Virus record (IMG/VR): IMGVR_UViG_3300044733_002821
Span: 1 to 29,869 of that record
Strand: one strand, 5' to 3'
Length of the DNA stretch: 29,869 bases
Source: a virus
Shown one piece after another: positions 9,501-18,336 of the stretch (position 1 is its first letter; each line of letters starts with the position of its first letter). The translations under genes were made by a program, and so were the position numbers. The notes beneath the pieces are model-generated. The model was not told the origin of the DNA. It was given only the letters and a program-made list of their open reading frames with translations, and did not search any database.

Positions 9501-11044
9501 CCTGCCGTTTTTGCAACATCATCCGTTATAGTCATAAATGATTTTGGTCCTTCAAAGAAATAAGAAACATCAAAGTTTTTTAAGAGTTGTGCTTGAAGAG
9601 TTGTTTTGAATTGTTGAATAACAGCGTCACTTTCTTTAAAGTCTCCTGTAGGTGCATTTTTTTGAGACACATAAGTTTTTACTAAGTCTATTTCATCAAG
9701 AGATATTTTCTTTTGAAATGTCTGAAGTGTTATAGGAACTGGAATACTTGATGTTGTTGTAATACCTCCAATAGTATATTTTCCGTTGGCACCAAAGACA
9801 CTATTTTGAGCCAACACATCATTATATTTTTTTACCTCACTTTCTAATTTTGTTGCGGCATCCACTTTGAATGATGCGGTGGACTCTTTGAACAGATATA
9901 CGTTTTGAGAATTAGTTTTTAACACAATAGGGTTATCTTTATCCATATATGTTGCAAACCAAGATGAATTAGAAAATAAAAATATGTTTTGTTGGTAATT
10001 TAAAATATTATTTTGATATACAGTCATGTCGGTCAACACACCCATATTTTCATCTTGGAATTGTTGTAGAATTGTTTTTATAAAATTTTGTAGTCTATAT
10101 TGTAGTTGTTGTAGAGTTATTTCAGGAAAATTATCATCGATCAATCCTTTAGATTTATAGATTGAATAGACTTCTTTCATTTTTTGATATCCCCTACTAA
10201 CAACCACCGGAGTTGTTGCAGTTTGGGTTGATTTGATTTCATTTCCCTGTTCAACAGACACGGGTGTTTGTGTTACCACATTATTATACATTTGAGGAAC
10301 GGCCATTAACGCTCCAAAATTTACATATGATAAAAGTGTATATTTGTATCCATAAAATTGTAATGAAACACTAAAGTTATGGGTTGACGGATCGAATCTA
10401 GATGTGAAGGATTGTAACATTATTGGAAACTTTACTGCTTTTCCAAAGTATCCTTTTAGTGTTAGTGTAAATTGTGGATAAGGTAATTGAAAGAAAGCGG
10501 CGTAGGGTGAATCGTTTCCCCCTTCAAATAACGTCCTTCCTTTTACATCTTCAAGCTCAATATTGATGACAGGTAAAAATGATGTGTCAATTTTTAATTT
10601 AATTGATTTCATTCCTAATAGACCGTTATCAACCGCACCTGGTGTTCCGTTTGAGTAAAGATTTTGTTTTATATAGTAATCGTCAGACTTGTTTGGGTTT
10701 TTAACTGCGGTTTGTTTTGGTTGATTAACTCCCTGTCCTGTTAAAGTATCCTTCCCCGTTAATTCATCAGACCACGCTGTATTTAAAAACGTTTTATGTC
10801 CAGGATTTAAGAAGTTTATTTTACCAACTGAAATTGTTCGAGATGAATCATTCATTGCTGATCCTACGGCAAGTTTTGTTCTTGGAAGCACATTACATTC
10901 CAAGTTAGCATACATTACCAAATCTTCTTGTCTCACTAATCTATCACTTACATTACCTTCTTCATCAATAACTTTATTTGGATCGATAAGACTTATATTG
11001 TCGTAGTCTAATTCAACTAATATGTTTTCTTGTTTATCTACCAT
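3533..11044 (-). CDS. Giant baseplate protein (2503 aa), hub-like with adhesin-type repeats
   Basis: I call this a baseplate structural protein from its size, its place after the gp53-like gene (11-base overlap) and its sequence. Residues about 140-260 hold a beta-rich module (LPYPQFTLTLKGYFGKAV, then FSVSLQFYGYKYTLLSYV). Around 1160-1350 two repeats carry adhesin-like signatures, GQVSGVTGGTGSYTT and SQISGTTGGVGLYQTT, of a kind found in phage fibres. Proline-rich (about 1720-1758) and Thr/Gln-rich (about 1844) linkers follow. Near 2190-2225 a module reads MYFNIRNIPMFSGPYMITSV, then EHTITEG, resembling the end of gpD/gp27-type hub proteins, which fold into a ring at the tail tip. It is far larger than T4 gp27 (391 aa), so it may be several baseplate parts fused together. 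The frame is open throughout. Confidence 0.75.
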   Translation of the reverse strand: MVDKQENILVELDYDNISLIDPNKVIDEEGNVSDRLVRQEDLVMYANLECNVLPRTKLAVGSAMNDSSRTISVGKINFLNPGHKTFLNTAWSDELTGKDTLTGQGVNQPKQTAVKNPNKSDDYYIKQNLYSNGTPGAVDNGLLGMKSIKLKIDTSFLPVINIELEDVKGRTLFEGGNDSPYAAFFQLPYPQFTLTLKGYFGKAVKFPIMLQSFTSRFDPSTHNFSVSLQFYGYKYTLLSYVNFGALMAVPQMYNNVVTQTPVSVEQGNEIKSTQTATTPVVVSRGYQKMKEVYSIYKSKGLIDDNFPEITLQQLQYRLQNFIKTILQQFQDENMGVLTDMTVYQNNILNYQQNIFLFSNSSWFATYMDKDNPIVLKTNSQNVYLFKESTASFKVDAATKLESEVKKYNDVLAQNSVFGANGKYTIGGITTTSSIPVPITLQTFQKKISLDEIDLVKTYVSQKNAPTGDFKESDAVIQQFKTTLQAQLLKNFDVSYFFEGPKSFMTITDDVAKTAGEKRKQVETEITASLATKFNGQGNGSLGFVPSVRNILAVFYCQGEAFLRLLDDVHKKAWDQRENPYRRAAIFGSQTTAPSVDIKTSTQNNEPIYPWPQVIRESVGDDKKEKFEIIYPGDQTVASSYRAYNPEVWPEVEFVEQFIKGYTQRQTTANADTVVFETNSQPTRISLNSIDFAVSNEVFQNKEESKYFYEIYERLMLNSFYARFNKKSGYVYSMYEVEADNEAVNMLQSLGADNPFLIKKIKEYLLNSTNYVPFLKHISNQGQGESWQNFVRGEFVTPYIRNDVANPNVILNGDIFDALKSQPSVSLSNAKSLVNLDKYFTGTSITNEFDFVDTYPIIDFKWDKNNLANGRALNNVNEVYDTKNVISYNDIQKTLANFDLNDTVNDKRPFTHFNFLTFTGNSSIPSFKDFYNGRTYKNQFATEGNLFYENYDNFLSRNQTTSMLNSPYFINAIQKGVNNFRYNQRETSPYKLAAYLFLNSLPLATLREKYRTLSNGSVNDLDYIISTLKKFGAVHKLPYAWILKYGSIWHRYKVYKKTGKDILDDVWTDFNYKKNWDPANSATTYTYNLVIDGTPRSLVLDETTGTPSFTEINTGFYPQLIDDYNVFIQGLKLFSGQTQNNGNCFGLNISGSCTTYEVTGTCESNGTGITISSITNNLIQSGDTIFIPQFNANILITGQVSGVTGGTGSYTTPLPFNVSFSGLTFILGTYANVTNNSTAPVQVGQIFSGSSTTGVTIQKIVSGVSTPNLVCKVSSVSAQTFNFTVINPPIQVTQISNNVLSGGTIINGPFLSGDVQIISQISGTTGGVGLYQTTNIAPPTNSSFVVLNSYTQGISSTTIQSYLNDEKLLMFNTTNSNLFELPGFDPNNATRTMRVSPWSLLVRSNQEPDNYYILPSFGSDLNQAKEEAFKNGNMKVELSNNPSLFNGSVRLFWNCPQYGWFDNQKLVKNDPGTYLKQIINNEKDQQNFLISGKIDDYTNFEELFTTFETQLLDDFETHFLNFSRSIYDYVDILPTNLPTDGLIVTPQQSQNQVPDVEKSYQNFHLLMRNLMKVSKPVGTSPETKLQSAIDNQNTTFQQVLSGFLNYDIAFKFGNPSNFDKRLFYTFSTQFIENPINYSPYEFGNLPPEVSLAQSKTQNPKTWEALEYFVGYSQIPELEYKNSGSYITDFFIDMNVQFSEKNVEDFAPLIKIYASQKLNGFKMPESPPPLNVPPTNAVTNPSNVPTPTQVPPSPTGQGTAVELSTLTNGDTIVIYQNTPYKFAVLRDPSLTVIVQGQNVPQSNTTNQQLRDQVIQNYFGSLSINENDPQFVKSTVNILPSSQNSQVTTTTTTQQQAPVGYPTNLSIQTSSGNLSKFYKLMDNYIQQNNLYIGNVLNVLLPAVRKQLPNVFVGEDGGPTRAPLEAGFTEQTRVELWDTFKALNDSWIAGFDFESKTLFEDVLLVDRASRNVGDKIIVDIYGIIDMLEDGASDKNQGSTSYKNTLLDMVTTILVQNNFQHFMLPAYVNFYNVQDAAKNPTPRPDGTLEVGNMMFGTFLNVDYRQSSPKFLCYYVSKPSEHLNMNDNVDYRYRDDAFDLRRASDNPLVESQVNKTDWAKSNKVVGFNVDVTKQNQQIFKSFNVSQDPGKPTSESLEMLNQMANIDRNRRSTTQSVSLYNLYKNRSYGCSVDMMGCALIQPMMYFNIRNIPMFSGPYMITSVEHTITEGDFQTTFSGTRQPFYSLPSVDNFLQTLNIEILSKLQSKIVENEEKTKADSTNVIFQAANIISNLGTEDTLTKNQDCANQLNSRYNGFTAVEIPQATSVSAKDFVSLIRAVLISKNYDITGDTAISIASMTFTFAFADSGNSNGSQLNAFENNYSTINLQEVYGDSFFEFINRKYFCVSRGNDNNIPIVSFRTIRDFVEFVVNRVSGVVVLLNEDFNTLINETPNDPKIAYVNALAKRYVLSFPINQNPDVYTKITEDANQLNKLRQEIGQAYNKFEILWNT

Positions 11045-11357
11045 AATAGAAAAAATAATTTTCGTATGCGTTTTTATAATCTTGTAATGAAGCTATTAAA
11101 GGAAATGGAATTGTCAATATAGCACCATCGGGTATTGAGTATTCACTTCCAGAATATTGGGGGTTTGCCATTTGTATCAACCAACCAAAATAAGGTGTTC
11201 CATAAAATTGTTGTGATATTTTATCCAACCTACTTTGACCTACTTTATATATGTAATTTTTATCTGAAGTTTTTGATGGAACCTGAACAAATGGAAGAAC
11301 GGTTTGTTGCCCATTTATTAAAAAGTCAGAATATCTGTTCCAATATTGTAATGCCAT
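11034..11357 (-). CDS. gp53-like baseplate wedge protein with LysM-like core
   Basis: A 107-aa protein containing GQSRLDKISQQFYGTPYFGW, then LIQMANPQ, then IPDGAILTIP. This is the LysM-like pattern (ordered residues, small loop, W and N, then a G-hydrophobic-IP strand) shared with T4 gp53. That protein joins wedge sectors of the baseplate around the hub. T4 gp53 is about 196 aa, so this is a compact version. The ATG comes 1 base after the stop of the 1695-aa gene, and its end overlaps the start of the 2503-aa gene by 11 bases. The three are thus tightly coupled. A plain LysM-domain tail protein is the main alternative. Confidence 0.7.
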   Translation of the reverse strand: MALQYWNRYSDFLINGQQTVLPFVQVPSKTSDKNYIYKVGQSRLDKISQQFYGTPYFGWLIQMANPQYSGSEYSIPDGAILTIPFPLIASLQDYKNAYENYFFYYGR

Positions 11358-11358
11358 T

Positions 11359-14300
11359 TTAATTTAAAGTTACTTTACCATTGAAGGTTTGTTTATCTTG
11401 ATTTAAGTTTTGATTGGAATAAAGATCTTTCAATTTCTTTGTTCTGCCACTGACATCGTCAGTCGCGGGATAGAGGTAATTACAAGTTTTTACCGTATTA
11501 TCAGGAACTTTCCAAGTTGTTGCCGTTTTGAAGAAATCAGTTTCTTGTATTTTTTTGGTAAATTGGTCTTTGAATCCGTTTTGTAGTTGTGTATAATTAT
11601 CTCTTAAACTTTCTGATTTTAGTCTTATACCCTCAACCATTTTTGTATTTTGTTTTATTTCGGGACCATTAGATAAATCATTAATAAATGTCGTTAAAAA
11701 TTCAGGATTTGTAAATAATGGGGTGCAAAGTATATAAAATCTATTGGCCGCACAATCATTAATTGCGAATGGTGAAAATCCATTAACTTCTAATCTACAG
11801 TTTCCAGCATTTTCGACGGTAGAATTATTTTCTTTGTATAGATCTTTTGTCATTTCGAATGTTTGAAGTTCGGTTTCAAAATTATTTATTGTTGAAACAA
11901 CACTATAGGTCGCATCACTTGTATAAACATCGAATATTCCACCTTGATCATTTTCACCAAAAAAAGTATCACCACTAAGTTGATATACAAGTGGTTCGTT
12001 TGATGGACTCATATTCCCATCGGTTTGCGAACATATTACATCTAATTGTCTAAAAATATAATTCAGTTCATTTTGTATGTTGGTTATATTTGTGGTATTA
12101 TTTAATATAACATCCAAAATTGCATTTTGTCTTTGACTCACAATGTTTGATAATTTTTCTTGAAGTTCTCTTATTTGTTTTGCCGTTGGGTCAAACTCAG
12201 GACTATTCAAGTATGATGTGAAAGGATCGTTTTTATTTTCTATATCTTTTTTCACTTCAATCACAAGTTTTTCAACTAACTCCTGATATTGATTTGTTTT
12301 TCCATAAATTTTACCTTCTTTTTTCTGACTTGTGTATTCAGATAGTAATCCTTTGGTATAGTTTCTATTTTTATTTGCGATTTGTAATGCCCCATACCCA
12401 TAATCACTATTGATCTTGTATAGTGAATCATAATAAGTTTTAAAATATTGTTGGAGTTTCTCACTTAAAGAAGCATATAAACCTGAGTAGTCCATAACCG
12501 TTGTATCAACAATAGTTCCAATTGTTGAATCTCCTCGTCTTGGTTGGACGCTGTTAATTGCCTGTATTTGTTGTTCTCCAACAGGTGGTAATCCTCCTGT
12601 TATTTTTTCAACAACATATTTATCCAATTTACTCGTATCTTCAGTGGCTGTCGCTCTTTCGTCATAAATTTCAGTATTTGCGTAGTAGTTGAAAGAAAGG
12701 GCATTTTGTAATTCTTGAACCGGTTCTTTTAGTCCCATTCCTCCAATTATGTTGAATGACATTGTGATTTTCGCCAACATTGGTTGGACACCAATACCTT
12801 CAGGATTAATATCTAATCCTTCATATGTAATACCCAAACTATTAGGTATTATCTTTGTGTGGAAAAAATCTCCGATTCTCAACACTAAAACGGGTGGAGC
12901 TCCAAACGATGTGTTTAGTGCGTCATTATATTTGGGTCTACCATCAGGTCCAATAACAGGAATCGTTTGACCTGGTCTTGTGCATTGATGAAGAAAGTTT
13001 AATCTAGCATTCAAACCTTCGGGAGTCATCGAGTGAAATGCGGGGTTGAAGAACTTTATACGATCTTTAATTGTGTCATAGACCATTGGGTCTGTTTCTT
13101 TAATTACTTGGAAATAATCACATTCAGTAAATAAATTTCTAAGTATTTTTTTTGATATTCCGTCTTTAATTTTTTGTTCTACGGTAAGTTGTGGTTCAGG
13201 TTTGAAACTTTGTGTTGGTTGTGTTTGAATATTTTGAACTTTTTCTTCTGTTCTGTCTGTAGTTCCTTCTTGATTTTTAACAACAGTAGGTGGTGTTGGT
13301 TGTTCAACTTTATTTGCAATAATTTTTGTTATATATACTCTTCTACAAGCCATGGCAGGAATACTGAAGACTTGAGAAACTGGTTGAACCGGACTACCCG
13401 CAACATCCAAATTTTTTATGTCTTGAGTGCAATTCACTTCTGCGGTTAAAAAATCACCACCACTTGCGGTTGTGACAGTTGCATCATTAGGATCGGTTGT
13501 TCCTGATGCCGCAGCTCTTGATTTTGGTATTGATATTGTTTCACCTTTGGCTATCAAATTTACTTTGAAGTTACCGCTAGTAATATAGGTGCTAATTGCG
13601 GTTCCATCTTTCAAAACTTGTTTTGAAAACCATTGCTCCACGGAGTTATTTCTTCTTTGTGATAATTTTTCATTATAAGAAACGGATGCCGTTGGTGATG
13701 CAGACCCAACCATTTGTATTTCAACCTTTCCTTTATTTGTTAAAATATCGTCAATTTGTGGTAATAATTTGTCTTTTATTGCACTAAAATTACCCTCTAC
13801 AATTTCAGTAAAAAAGTTCGATACGTTTACTCCTGAAAAAATGGTTGAGCTTCCTTCTGGTTGCACTTTAGCCGGCGCTTTTTGTTGGTATAATGTTTTA
13901 TTTCCCACATAACCATTATACCAATAATCATACGGTTGACTTGCAACTACCGCAGTTGAGTTTTTACATTCAGGGCAATCATTGTCAAAATAAAAACCAA
14001 GTCCTTCATATTCTTTTAAATCAACTTCAACTTCAACTGGCTTGCCAGCCGTAGTAGTTCCATTATTAGTTTGACCTCCTGGAGTATCGGCACCGGTCGA
14101 ATCATTTGTCTTATTGGTTGCAACATTACTAGGAATACTCTGTAAAACCTGTATTTGTTCTTCAGTGGTTAGTCGTGGGTTATTTAGTATTTGTTGATAT
14201 GTAAATAAATCTTTTGTTGGGATTGTATTGAATTTAATACCTAACTCATATAAATCATATTTAACACAACCGGCATAAAAAGAATCAACAATACTTTGAA

Positions 14301-16446
14301 CTCTTTCTTTTCCCGCACCTTTCATTTGTTTTTCAATTATTGTATTCATCATTGCGGGGTTATCCACAATAATTGTCCAATTAAGTGATCCTGATCTTGA
14401 TGTATTTTTATATGTATATATTGGTTCTGGTCTTCCAATAAATGTTGTTGTTGCAAAATCGGGTTTTGCGTCATCAGAAAATTTTAAATCATAAGGTGGG
14501 AACCACATAATTCTCCCACCATTTGGGCCTCTTTCACAAACAGGTAAATCATCATACGTAAATCCTGGTCTATCAGAAGTTCTCCAAGCTAAGTTTTCTA
14601 ATGAAAACATATATTTTTTCACTTTACCATCAACAATATTTGTTGATCCAGGATTTCTTAATGGAGCAATATTCAAATTATATGTGTTATCAAATATTGA
14701 ATAGTCAAATCTTCTACCCGATTTTGTAATACCATCTGTTTTCTGTAGATCAGCAAATGTATAATATGGTGTGTCTTTTTGGAAAATTCTACAATATTCC
14801 AGTCCCGCTTGAGTTCCGTCCGCCTGATTCACATATGAAACTACTTGTGATCCTTTTGTTATTTCTTTATACCCATCGTTAAAAACTTTTGAAACTTGAT
14901 TGATCGCGGTTCCAACATGTTTTAATCTTGTTTGTCCTTGAACTTGATCTGCAGAATCAACAAGTCTTTGTGTTTCATAAAGAATTGATCCAGGTCTAAA
15001 CTCAATATCGGTTGATTGATATTGTAGATAGTCCGCAGAAATTTGATTAAATTCATCATCCAAACTACCCACACCACCACCAGCCGTGGCTCTAAAACCC
15101 GCATTTGGTTTATATTTTGGTGAAGTCCATACTAATTGACCTGAAGTTCCACCACCATCAGTATATGATCTACCTTTTAAACCAAACTTAATTGCCTCTT
15201 CATTTCCTTCATATAATATTCCCAATTCTTGTGGTCCATATACAATACTTTGTTGTTGGACTCCGAATTGATTTACAGGTAGTTGATTTGGTGGTCCATC
15301 AATTTGAGACGGTTCAGCGTTTTCACTACCAACGTAATACCCTGAAGATTGTGCTTTATCTTGATCGAATAGTCTATTTACGGCAGCTGACGCTCCCGCA
15401 ATTAGACCACCAATCAAACCTCTGTTATATGCCGGTCTATATAAATTGTAATCTAATGCGGAAAATAAGGCGGACCGTGTTCCATTACCTGTATTTGCAA
15501 CAAATACTTCAGATGGCGATCTATACTTGTTGAGTATAGGAGCTAAAAGACCTCCCGTTAAATTGTTTGCAACGCCTAAGGCGGCTTCGGTTTGTGGTTT
15601 ATTTATCGGATTATCGTCATCAAAATAATCACCAGGTATAAAAGAAACGGGAAAATAAGTTCCTGTTAGTCTATTTGCCAATGAAACTGCCGCCAACGCA
15701 GGGTTTTCAGGAACGGTAATTCTCCAATCACGTATGAAAAAAGGTTGTTGTCCTGTCGCCAATAGACTAGCAGAAAAGGGATCACTTATCGTATCTAAGT
15801 TTATAACACCAATTGTTGCTTGTTGTATTTCTTGAGAAACTCTTTCGTTAAACGCAAATTTTAATTGTGATGCACCTATTTGAGCTAAGAAGGTATCAGA
15901 TGAAAGTGGTCCATTTGATCCGATAGGGTCATCTTGAAATACAATGTTAAAGGTCGGATAAGACGAATAATTGTAATATCCCGGATCCCAATATGGTTGA
16001 TAGATGTTTCCTGCATTTTGTATGTCAGTGATTATAATTAAATCTTTATACCCACCGCTTGGTCCCCATTTATTTGAGACATACGCAGATTCAATAAAAA
16101 ATTCATTAACAACATCTAAGTTTGTTCCTTGTCTTGGATAATATGGTCCTTGATTAGTTCCCTCAGGGTTGTTGGTTGAAGCAACATTATTTAACCCTAT
16201 TGGACTTCCGAAACCACCTTCGGGTCCATATTCATTAAGGGGATATAATTCTGTTGCAAAAAGATTTGTTGAGACATAATTATTTGGGGAATCAATTACG
16301 TTTGAAACCGTTAAGTTTGTTTCATAATTAATTGGGTTTCCCGGTGAAGCGTAACTTCCAGGAACGTTATATGCCGGTAAGTTTCTTACCAACAATTGTT
16401 TTCTGAATGATTCAGAACTACCAAAAGACAAAAAACTTTCAGCCAT
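11359..16446 (-). CDS. Giant baseplate/tube-junction protein (1695 aa) with OmpA-like domain
   Basis: I recognise this as a tail/baseplate protein from its position after the tape measure and from two tube-like modules. The first, near residue 670, reads FIGRPEPIYTYKNTSRSG and SLNWTIIVDNP. The second, near 1185-1240, reads LVLRIGDFFHTKIIPNSLGI and ITMSFNIIGGMGL. These resemble the tube-initiator proteins between baseplate and tail tube (gp48/gp54 type). Between them, residues about 865-1035 look like an OmpA-type peptidoglycan-binding domain: EIQMVGSASP, then YNEKLSQRRNNSVEQWF, ending ACRRVYITKI. A Pro/Gln/Thr-rich linker follows, and the C-terminal 350 residues include a coiled coil (about 1440-1480). 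It is preceded by TATTTAT 10 bases upstream and leads directly into the gp53-like gene. Confidence 0.75.
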   Translation of the reverse strand: MAESFLSFGSSESFRKQLLVRNLPAYNVPGSYASPGNPINYETNLTVSNVIDSPNNYVSTNLFATELYPLNEYGPEGGFGSPIGLNNVASTNNPEGTNQGPYYPRQGTNLDVVNEFFIESAYVSNKWGPSGGYKDLIIITDIQNAGNIYQPYWDPGYYNYSSYPTFNIVFQDDPIGSNGPLSSDTFLAQIGASQLKFAFNERVSQEIQQATIGVINLDTISDPFSASLLATGQQPFFIRDWRITVPENPALAAVSLANRLTGTYFPVSFIPGDYFDDDNPINKPQTEAALGVANNLTGGLLAPILNKYRSPSEVFVANTGNGTRSALFSALDYNLYRPAYNRGLIGGLIAGASAAVNRLFDQDKAQSSGYYVGSENAEPSQIDGPPNQLPVNQFGVQQQSIVYGPQELGILYEGNEEAIKFGLKGRSYTDGGGTSGQLVWTSPKYKPNAGFRATAGGGVGSLDDEFNQISADYLQYQSTDIEFRPGSILYETQRLVDSADQVQGQTRLKHVGTAINQVSKVFNDGYKEITKGSQVVSYVNQADGTQAGLEYCRIFQKDTPYYTFADLQKTDGITKSGRRFDYSIFDNTYNLNIAPLRNPGSTNIVDGKVKKYMFSLENLAWRTSDRPGFTYDDLPVCERGPNGGRIMWFPPYDLKFSDDAKPDFATTTFIGRPEPIYTYKNTSRSGSLNWTIIVDNPAMMNTIIEKQMKGAGKERVQSIVDSFYAGCVKYDLYELGIKFNTIPTKDLFTYQQILNNPRLTTEEQIQVLQSIPSNVATNKTNDSTGADTPGGQTNNGTTTAGKPVEVEVDLKEYEGLGFYFDNDCPECKNSTAVVASQPYDYWYNGYVGNKTLYQQKAPAKVQPEGSSTIFSGVNVSNFFTEIVEGNFSAIKDKLLPQIDDILTNKGKVEIQMVGSASPTASVSYNEKLSQRRNNSVEQWFSKQVLKDGTAISTYITSGNFKVNLIAKGETISIPKSRAAASGTTDPNDATVTTASGGDFLTAEVNCTQDIKNLDVAGSPVQPVSQVFSIPAMACRRVYITKIIANKVEQPTPPTVVKNQEGTTDRTEEKVQNIQTQPTQSFKPEPQLTVEQKIKDGISKKILRNLFTECDYFQVIKETDPMVYDTIKDRIKFFNPAFHSMTPEGLNARLNFLHQCTRPGQTIPVIGPDGRPKYNDALNTSFGAPPVLVLRIGDFFHTKIIPNSLGITYEGLDINPEGIGVQPMLAKITMSFNIIGGMGLKEPVQELQNALSFNYYANTEIYDERATATEDTSKLDKYVVEKITGGLPPVGEQQIQAINSVQPRRGDSTIGTIVDTTVMDYSGLYASLSEKLQQYFKTYYDSLYKINSDYGYGALQIANKNRNYTKGLLSEYTSQKKEGKIYGKTNQYQELVEKLVIEVKKDIENKNDPFTSYLNSPEFDPTAKQIRELQEKLSNIVSQRQNAILDVILNNTTNITNIQNELNYIFRQLDVICSQTDGNMSPSNEPLVYQLSGDTFFGENDQGGIFDVYTSDATYSVVSTINNFETELQTFEMTKDLYKENNSTVENAGNCRLEVNGFSPFAINDCAANRFYILCTPLFTNPEFLTTFINDLSNGPEIKQNTKMVEGIRLKSESLRDNYTQLQNGFKDQFTKKIQETDFFKTATTWKVPDNTVKTCNYLYPATDDVSGRTKKLKDLYSNQNLNQDKQTFNGKVTLN

Positions 16447-16456
16447 TTTTTATTTT

Positions 16457-16463
16457 ATAAATA
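16457..16463 (-). promoter_or_regulatory. TATTTAT promoter-like motif
   Basis: The minus strand reads CTATTTATAAAATAAAA, 10 bases before ATG 16446, in the 52-base gap between the tape measure and the 1695-aa baseplate gene. Confidence 0.55.
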
Positions 16464-16498
16464 GATAATAGGCTAGTTTTTTTTATAATAAAATATCA

Positions 16499-18304
16499 CT
16501 ATGTGTTCTTTCCTCCTGTTGATGCAGAAACGGTTCCACCGGCTAATATCTTATTTAATTGAGTTGCGAACGTAGGATCATTCAACATAGCTTGTTTTAT
16601 TTTATCAATATCTGCAGAAGTCAGGTTAGCTCCAGAAACATTCAACCCAATATTGATGTTAGAATCTGCCTTTGCTTCAACCTTAAGAGGTTTTGAATAT
16701 GCGGTTTGTATATCTTGGACAATTTTCATTTGAGTTTCATTTACTGAAGTTTGGAATCTTGTTTCAAAATCACCTAAGGTTTTGAATATATTTTCATCTA
16801 ATTCTTTTGTTGATTTCACCATCATTTCTTTGTCTCCCGATAATCCACCCTGAACTATTCCTGAAACAGGTTGGTAAATTGATTCTTGAGCCTTTCTTTG
16901 TTGTTGTGTGGTTCCAATCACGTCAGCAGTGCTTTTTGCAATATTCTTATACGCACTTGATACTTGTCCATAAAACTTACTTAATGTTGGTGTAGTTGCT
17001 TTTGCAAACTTTGTTGCAACTACACCACTTTCTAACAAATTTTTAATTTGTTTAGTTTCATCCAATTGATTCATCGCAATATCTTCAATACTCTTTGAGG
17101 ACTCTTCGTTTGCCTTTTGTAATTCTTTTATATCGTCTGGTGTAAGTTCTTCTACCTTTTTTTCTTCAATTTTTCCTGTTTCCGAATCTTTTACTTTAAT
17201 AGTCGCAACACCATCTTTCATTTGTGCCATGGACGCTATTAGTTCTTTAGTTTCTTGATTACCACCAACAATGTCAGGCATTTTGATCTGTTTTAATTTC
17301 ATTTCGAAATCTGCAGATTTTAAGGCCATTTTCGAAAATTCTTCAGCAGTCATTCCTACGGCAGAGGCCACTTCTCTCATTCTTCGTTTTGCACCAGGTA
17401 AAATTTCCATCTTTCCTGTTTTTTCGTTGAATGTTGTAAATTCCTGTCCAAGTTTAACCATTTCTTTCTGAAGGGCTTCAGGATCGTTTTGCGCCATGTC
17501 CATAGCTCTTAAAGGATCAAGTAATCCTGATGATGTAACACCAAGTCTTTGAAGTGCCGATGACATGTCTATTGCTTTTTCAGGACTAAGTAAATCTTCG
17601 GCAGTTTGAAATACTTTGTCCATTGATATTCCCAACCTTTCCGAAGTGGCAGCCATTTTAGCCAATCCTACAACTCCATTTTCAAAATTAAATGTATTTA
17701 TCTTGGCCAAATTAGAAACAACTCCTTCTGAAACACCCTTTACTGACACACCTACGCTTCTGGCGTAATCCGTAACCTTTTTCATTTCTTCACCTACATC
17801 ATATATTGATACACCAACACCACGAAAGTTTTCTGCTAATGTCCCTACTTGTTGTCCAGTTACTTCTGCAGCGGCGGTTACTTCTATAATAGCATCTTCT
17901 GTAACACTTGCCGTAGTTCCCAACCCCTCCATAATACTTGTCATATTTGTAGTTATGTCTGACTCAGTTAACCCCATTTTGATTAGTTCGGGCCCCGCAT
18001 TCGCTATAGTGTCCTTGAATTCATCCATTCTGTTTTTAGCCAAACCAAATGTTCGTTGTATTTTGGTTCCATATTCATCCATGGCTTTAAAAGCGTCTGA
18101 ATCCAATGGATTCATGGCATCTATCAAAGAACTAAAAGTATTGTTAATTTCACCTGCAATAGCATTCATGTTGAGTGAAAAGGCATTAAAAGTTGTATTT
18201 GTAGAATTGGCCATGTCCGAAAACATTTTGGTCTGTTTCGAAGTCCAATCAGCATTCGCTTTGGTTGTTTCGTCTTGTAGTCTTGCGTATTCGTCCTCGT
18301 CCAT
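16499..18304 (-). CDS. Tail tape measure protein (gp29-like)
   Basis: At 601 aa it is almost the length of T4 gp29 (590 aa), the protein that sets tail length inside the tube. If about 0.15 nm of tail corresponds to one residue, the tail would be roughly 90 nm, similar to T4. The sequence is mainly helical, with long Ala/Ser/Met-rich segments (for example VTEDAIIEVTAAAEVTGQQV, and MAATSERLGISMDKVFQ around residue 220) typical of tape measure proteins. A charged stretch (KVKDSETGKIEEKKVEELTP) lies near residue 385. The C-terminus (ANLTSADIDKIKQAMLNDP) is a plausible site for contact with the baseplate. It lies directly after the tail chaperone and its frameshift extension, the usual gene order in tailed phages. 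Confidence 0.85.
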   Translation of the reverse strand: MDEDEYARLQDETTKANADWTSKQTKMFSDMANSTNTTFNAFSLNMNAIAGEINNTFSSLIDAMNPLDSDAFKAMDEYGTKIQRTFGLAKNRMDEFKDTIANAGPELIKMGLTESDITTNMTSIMEGLGTTASVTEDAIIEVTAAAEVTGQQVGTLAENFRGVGVSIYDVGEEMKKVTDYARSVGVSVKGVSEGVVSNLAKINTFNFENGVVGLAKMAATSERLGISMDKVFQTAEDLLSPEKAIDMSSALQRLGVTSSGLLDPLRAMDMAQNDPEALQKEMVKLGQEFTTFNEKTGKMEILPGAKRRMREVASAVGMTAEEFSKMALKSADFEMKLKQIKMPDIVGGNQETKELIASMAQMKDGVATIKVKDSETGKIEEKKVEELTPDDIKELQKANEESSKSIEDIAMNQLDETKQIKNLLESGVVATKFAKATTPTLSKFYGQVSSAYKNIAKSTADVIGTTQQQRKAQESIYQPVSGIVQGGLSGDKEMMVKSTKELDENIFKTLGDFETRFQTSVNETQMKIVQDIQTAYSKPLKVEAKADSNINIGLNVSGANLTSADIDKIKQAMLNDPTFATQLNKILAGGTVSASTGGKNT

Positions 18305-18317
18305 AGTATTTTACTTA

Positions 18318-18324
18318 ATAAATA
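18318..18324 (-). promoter_or_regulatory. TATTTAT promoter-like motif
   Basis: The minus strand reads GGTATTTATTAAG, 13 bases before ATG 18304 of the tape measure and just after the stop of the chaperone extension frame. Confidence 0.55.
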
Positions 18325-18336
18325 CCTTTTTAAGAA

